Assembly: GCF_036324505.1 (NCBI RefSeq)
Contig: NC_086366.1
Span: 18,802,927 to 18,866,926 of the forward strand
Source: Eleginops maclovinus
Lineage: Eukaryota > Chordata > Actinopteri > Perciformes > Eleginopidae
DNA: 64,000 nucleotides
Direction of reading: 5' to 3'
Below the pieces are notes generated by a model. The model worked only from the letters and a program-made list of their open reading frames with translations, was not told the DNA's origin and made no database searches. Position 1 is the first letter of the stretch. Each line of letters begins with the position of its first letter. Positions 59,926-64,000 of this stretch are shown piece after piece. A program made the translations under genes and the position numbers.

Positions 59926-62900
59926 CTGCAGACAGTCAGAACATGAATATGAGTGGATTACTAATTTTATTGGGAAACAGTTCTGTCTTTGGTGCAAGCC
60001 CTTCATGCAAAAACATGTTTTTAGAAAGACACAGTGAAAAACTGAAATCAGTTTCTACCTTAACTTGTGAAACATGAAATTTTATTTTGAGATGTAGCTT
60101 TTCTGACATAGACAGCTGCAGTGTTGTTGTTGTTGCTGTTGTTTTTCTCTGCATTTCCTTTGAGGGAGAGAATCCTTGGCCTTTGAAAGTCAAGTCAAAG
60201 TAGAGTGAATAAGGAGGGAGAGCAGTGTGAGCATTGACTCGGTTGGTTGGGTGTGTTTGCTCCTCCAGGACCATCTCTCAAACATCCCAGTCAACACAAA
60301 CAGACACAAACTCTCCGACAGTGCAGAGTTTCCATAGTTGTAGTGACACCTTTCCTTTCTCTCCTCTCTTTTGTCTTCTTGTCCACACATTCACTCTTTT
60401 ATGCAACTTCAGATCTTGATTTGTTTGTTTTGTCCCTGCCCTGCAATGCCATCTTCATTTAGAGATACCTCTTAACTTATAATTGGAAGCATTTCTTTGT
60501 GGTTTGCTGCTGCTCTCCTGTCAAAGCTTTGTGTGTTAGCATAGCTTTTTTCAGGAAAAAGCTTCACAAGGCTACTGATGCACCTGAACAAGGCAAAAAA
60601 AGACAAAGGCATTACTTCAGGACTGTGTCAGAAAGACTTTCACTTCTACTTCTACCTTTCTCCCCCCATCCATTGCAAACAATCAATACATTCGTATGTT
60701 CACACTCCACTACCTCACTCACAAACACACACACACGCAGCATACAAATTGTTCAATCACTTGGTCTATTAAATACAGAAAGCCCCATGCAATGAAACCT
60801 AGAACACCGATATGATCATCCCTCTTGGCTGATCCGTGCCATTTGTTCCACAGCTTTTTTTCTTTTGGAACCGCTACTTTTACTATGACAGCTTTTGCTA
60901 TTTTTCTTTTGCCATTACACTTGCAGTTTGATGATGATCCTTCTTCTGCACAAAATGATTTAGTCTGTCTTATGAGTTACATATAATTCATTACTTTAGT
61001 GTCTACACATCACATGAACATGACTGTGTAAGCTATGTGAAATGTTGGTTGTTGTACTTTCTAGCAATTAACTTAAAGTATGTGCTTCTTCCAGGTCTGA
61101 TTTATATGATTTATTAAAGGGTTCTGTATGCAAAAAAAGCTTGAGTTTAGAGCAGAATATCATTGATAGTAAAAAGAAAAGATAAAAAAAGCCTAAAAAA
61201 CATGGCACTTCTATTGATAAATACAACACAAATTAGATTAATTTTGAGACCTAATTTCAAACATCACATAGAATTTAAACAAACAGGAAAGTCATATACC
61301 ATGCATTTTGCCCTGAAGTACAAAGGGAGATAGTAAGCATCTCTGTGGCGACAAACACAAATCTCTCCAGCATTGTAGGAGCTGTGGTTAAAGAAGCTGT
61401 CAGCTTGTTTCAAGGTGGCTGCTAGCATGGCTAGAGAGCATGCAGAGGCATTTTCCCTAAGAATGGGAACGTGCTCAGGTTCACCTCTTTTGAACCAGAA
61501 CCCCAAAAGGCAAGCAGATATACATTCAGGCAAGTGGGCTCCTGTAATCACCTTGTCTGCATCTGCAAAGAAGAACCTTAGTTCTTAGTTAAAGCAGAAT
61601 CTTATTTTTTCTAAATGCGTATGCCTGTTATGTTATACTAAGAGTAATACTCGGCTTTTGGCTTCACTTCAGATTTATAATTGTTTTATGATCATTGCGT
61701 CAAGTTGTTCTCAGCGTTGCGGAAATAGGTGTGTAACAATTTCAGCTTTTGGTTATTTTATGAAGGCCTTGGAGGCATTCAACAGCACATTTATTTTTTT
61801 CCCATGCAGCTATTTTAGACTGAACTTCTTTTAAGGCTATCACCTAGTGCTGAGTGCCATTTGCAGCTTACTGCCTGTTGACCAATAATTACATGCTCAA
61901 GGTGCAAAGAGGCTCCTCTACACTCTCTAATTTGAAAAATATATTTTTATATGATATGCCTAATAAGGATCTCAGTTTTTTTTGCATGTCTAGGCTTGTT
62001 TCTCTATATAGAAAGATTTACTATGCAGTAATTACTCACTAAATGTTCATTTTTTTAAATGTAAAAACTGTTGATTTTCTACCAATCAATGTTGCCTTGG
62101 GTAGTAAAATAGTAAAAAATGCTTACACATTAATACAATACTATCCATGCTAACATGTGGTTTTAATCCACTCATTGGAACTAATAGCCTATGATGGTAT
62201 TGTTCCATATTCATTAAGCCTTATTAGATGCCTGTAACATATTTATTTATTTATTTGATAAAGCAGTTGTCACAGCTGTTTGAAAAGGCTTCCTTGGTTA
62301 ACTTAAAATAAACATCAATGTAGCTACCACAACACAAACGGAACAGGAAAAAAAAACCCGTACAATGCACAATTTGTTAATGATAACACTTACATGAGAT
62401 GGATATTATATTAAGTATTTCAGGCCTCGGAAAAAAACAACAACCATTCTATTTTTCACTTTAGATTAATTGTAAACATTTCTTTACAACAAATGAATCT
62501 AATGTTTGATTATATGTTCTTCTGCTACAACTAACACACAGGCATGCACATACTGTACTGTATTGACATCTTCTCCCAGCACACAAGTGGGCTCAGTAGG
62601 GAACACAGTATTAAACAAATGGTGTCTAACTGTCCTTTTAGATCACAGTGCACATTATTACAAATGGCTGAAAATGTTGAATCACCATTCATATATTCAG
62701 AGCTGAAATGTGTATTGAGCTCAGGTCCCTTTTTAAAGCAGATGATCCTCTGGTGCTGTATTGCTGTTATGAAGATCAATGCAGGGTGTATCTGGGAATA
62801 GCAAAGTGTTGTCTGTACTTTCAAAATAAATTCAACAGAGCTGTTTAAATGACCCAAATGTATTCCCAAGGTTATTTAGCAAATACATATAGATAATATA

Positions 62901-64000
62901 TCTATTTTTTACAATGCTGCAGTTGATAACAAGTTGTATCTCCCATTTAACCACTCTATGTAAAAATCCATAAACCATCCATAACTCTCTTTAAGTTCCT
63001 CCATAGTTTCAAGGCCCTTAAACTTGATCTGTTTCTTGATATAGTTCTGAAGGGGTAAACAGATGTACAGAAAGATTGAGTGTGTATTGTCTAAAAATAC
63101 ATCAAACCCCCCATGTAAGGCAATAAATGTGAGAAAACACTCTGTGGTTCTTCAGCATATGCTTGTATATTCCTGTAATGTGTTTTTATAATTCACCAAT
63201 ATTTCGCAGAATGCCCCCCTATGTGAAAACTGAGAGAGGAAGTATATAAAGCTACTATAGAAAAACATGGAGGTGGTTATTTTCTAAGGGTTGGGTCCAC
63301 AGGTGTTAGAATCATATTTGAAAGAATGTCACAGTTGACCTGAGCGTACGCTGAGCTCCTCAGTGATTGAGGCACTTGATCATGGCCTTGATGAGGATGA
63401 TAATATAAAACTGAAGAACAGAAGTAAACGATTATTTACTTAATCTTCTCAGAAAAAGGGAACAAACTATGAACACCGTCTCATTTTCAAAAAAGTCAGC
63501 AGACCAAGAGAAGGAATGATGTTGCCTTCATTCAGCACTATCCCATAATGCATGAGCTTACAGAGCCGAAAGATGGCAGGGTTCCATTGTTATAGATTTA
63601 AAGTTAAACAGGCCTGTTCATTTTGTCATGTTGGGTTTTCATTCATAATGCAATCAGTCAACAACAATTAAATCATACACTTCAGAAGCATGTTTTTATT
63701 TAATTGTGTCTGGCATACACCAGTAGTTAGGTCAAAATGTGTTGCCTGTTATATTCATTAGCAAGTGTTGTGTATCTTTTGTGTACGCACGAGTCAAGGT
63801 TTGTGAACTATGCTGTCCTTAATCTTTCAGGAATCAAAATGAGAAGCACAAAAAGCACAAAGATTTAATACTCAAATAATGATAATAATAAAGATATTTC
63901 AACCCTCTGTGCCACTGTGAAAAGGAATATATAGGTCACTTTACGTATGCAAAATGTCAGTGGGTGGATTTTTCCGCAATAGATTATCATTTGAAGCATA
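59926..64000. other. cadm2 intron at the right edge
   Basis: About 4 kb without a recognised cadm2 exon. The exon for the first half of Ig2 was sought and not found, so the intron probably continues beyond the window. A minus-strand open frame at 63046-62909 follows a good acceptor (see findings). No repeats of note. Confidence 0.5.
62909..63046 (-). CDS. Possible terminal exon of an unidentified minus-strand transcript
   Basis: After TTTACCCCTTCAG a frame of 45 codons runs to TAA at 62911-62909. It starts NYIKKQIKFKGLE and contains ELKESYGWFMDFYIEWLNG. I do not recognise it, and it does not fit cadm2. An open frame of this length can arise by chance in AT-rich DNA, so this is only a candidate. 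Confidence 0.15.
   Translation of the reverse strand, partial: NYIKKQIKFKGLETMEELKESYGWFMDFYIEWLNGRYNLLSTAAL

Noticed and set aside
61264..61551. 96-codon minus-strand frame after a GCAG acceptor, considered as the missing first half of cadm2 Ig2
   Set aside because: It lacks the Ig cysteine/tryptophan spacing of CADM Ig2 and has no donor in the needed phase.

Overview
The window is a vertebrate nuclear segment, almost certainly from a spiny-rayed (percomorph) teleost. Genes are split into short exons with GT-AG introns, intergenic DNA is AT-rich, and the repeats are typical fish families: a Rex3/RTE-type LINE with a GGAT tail, a long-TIR Tc1 transposon, a Tc1-type MITE and a common percomorph interspersed repeat. 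No prokaryotic features, CRISPR arrays, rRNA or tRNA genes were seen.

Layout, left to right. (1) 2.3-21.4 kb, + strand: grik1 (GluK1 kainate receptor), from the second coding exon through the last transmembrane helix, plus a conserved alternative linker microexon and one alternative C-terminal exon. The signal-peptide exon and the last C-terminal exon were not found. Its introns hold a Rex3-like LINE (6.2-9.6 kb), a foldback element (11.2-11.9 kb) and an apparent independent minus-strand promoter with a first coding exon (4.1-5.4 kb). (2) 22.8-28.1 kb: MITE, TG microsatellite, and a nearly intact Tc1 transposon whose transposase is broken by one stop codon. (3) 28.5-31.9 kb, - strand: bach1, four coding exons, 664 residues. 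(4) 33.5-37.9 kb, - strand: usp16, 17 coding exons, 849 residues. (5) 38.6-40.7 kb, + strand: rwdd2b, four exons, 295 residues, divergent from usp16 across 740 bp. (6) 40.7-52.9 kb: gene-poor spacer. (7) 52.9-59.9 kb, - strand: the 3' half of cadm2 (half of Ig2, Ig3, transmembrane and cytoplasmic exons); the remaining exons lie beyond the right edge.

The order grik1-bach1-usp16-rwdd2b keeps the relative orientation of human 21q21, but CCT8 and MAP3K7CL, which in human lie between USP16 and BACH1, are not seen. The block is joined to cadm2, whose human counterpart is on 3p12. The genes do not form one pathway: glutamate-gated channel, heme-regulated CNC/bZIP repressor, histone H2A deubiquitinase, RWD/DUF1115 protein, and synaptic immunoglobulin adhesion molecule.

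Exon boundaries come from reading splice sites and matching recalled family sequences. Reading-frame sums close exactly for all five genes. The most unusual items are the nested minus-strand first exon in grik1, a 204-bp near-identical copy of a cadm2 3' flank segment inserted with a 14-bp target-site duplication, twin CTCF-like 19-mers, and the single-stop Tc1 transposase.
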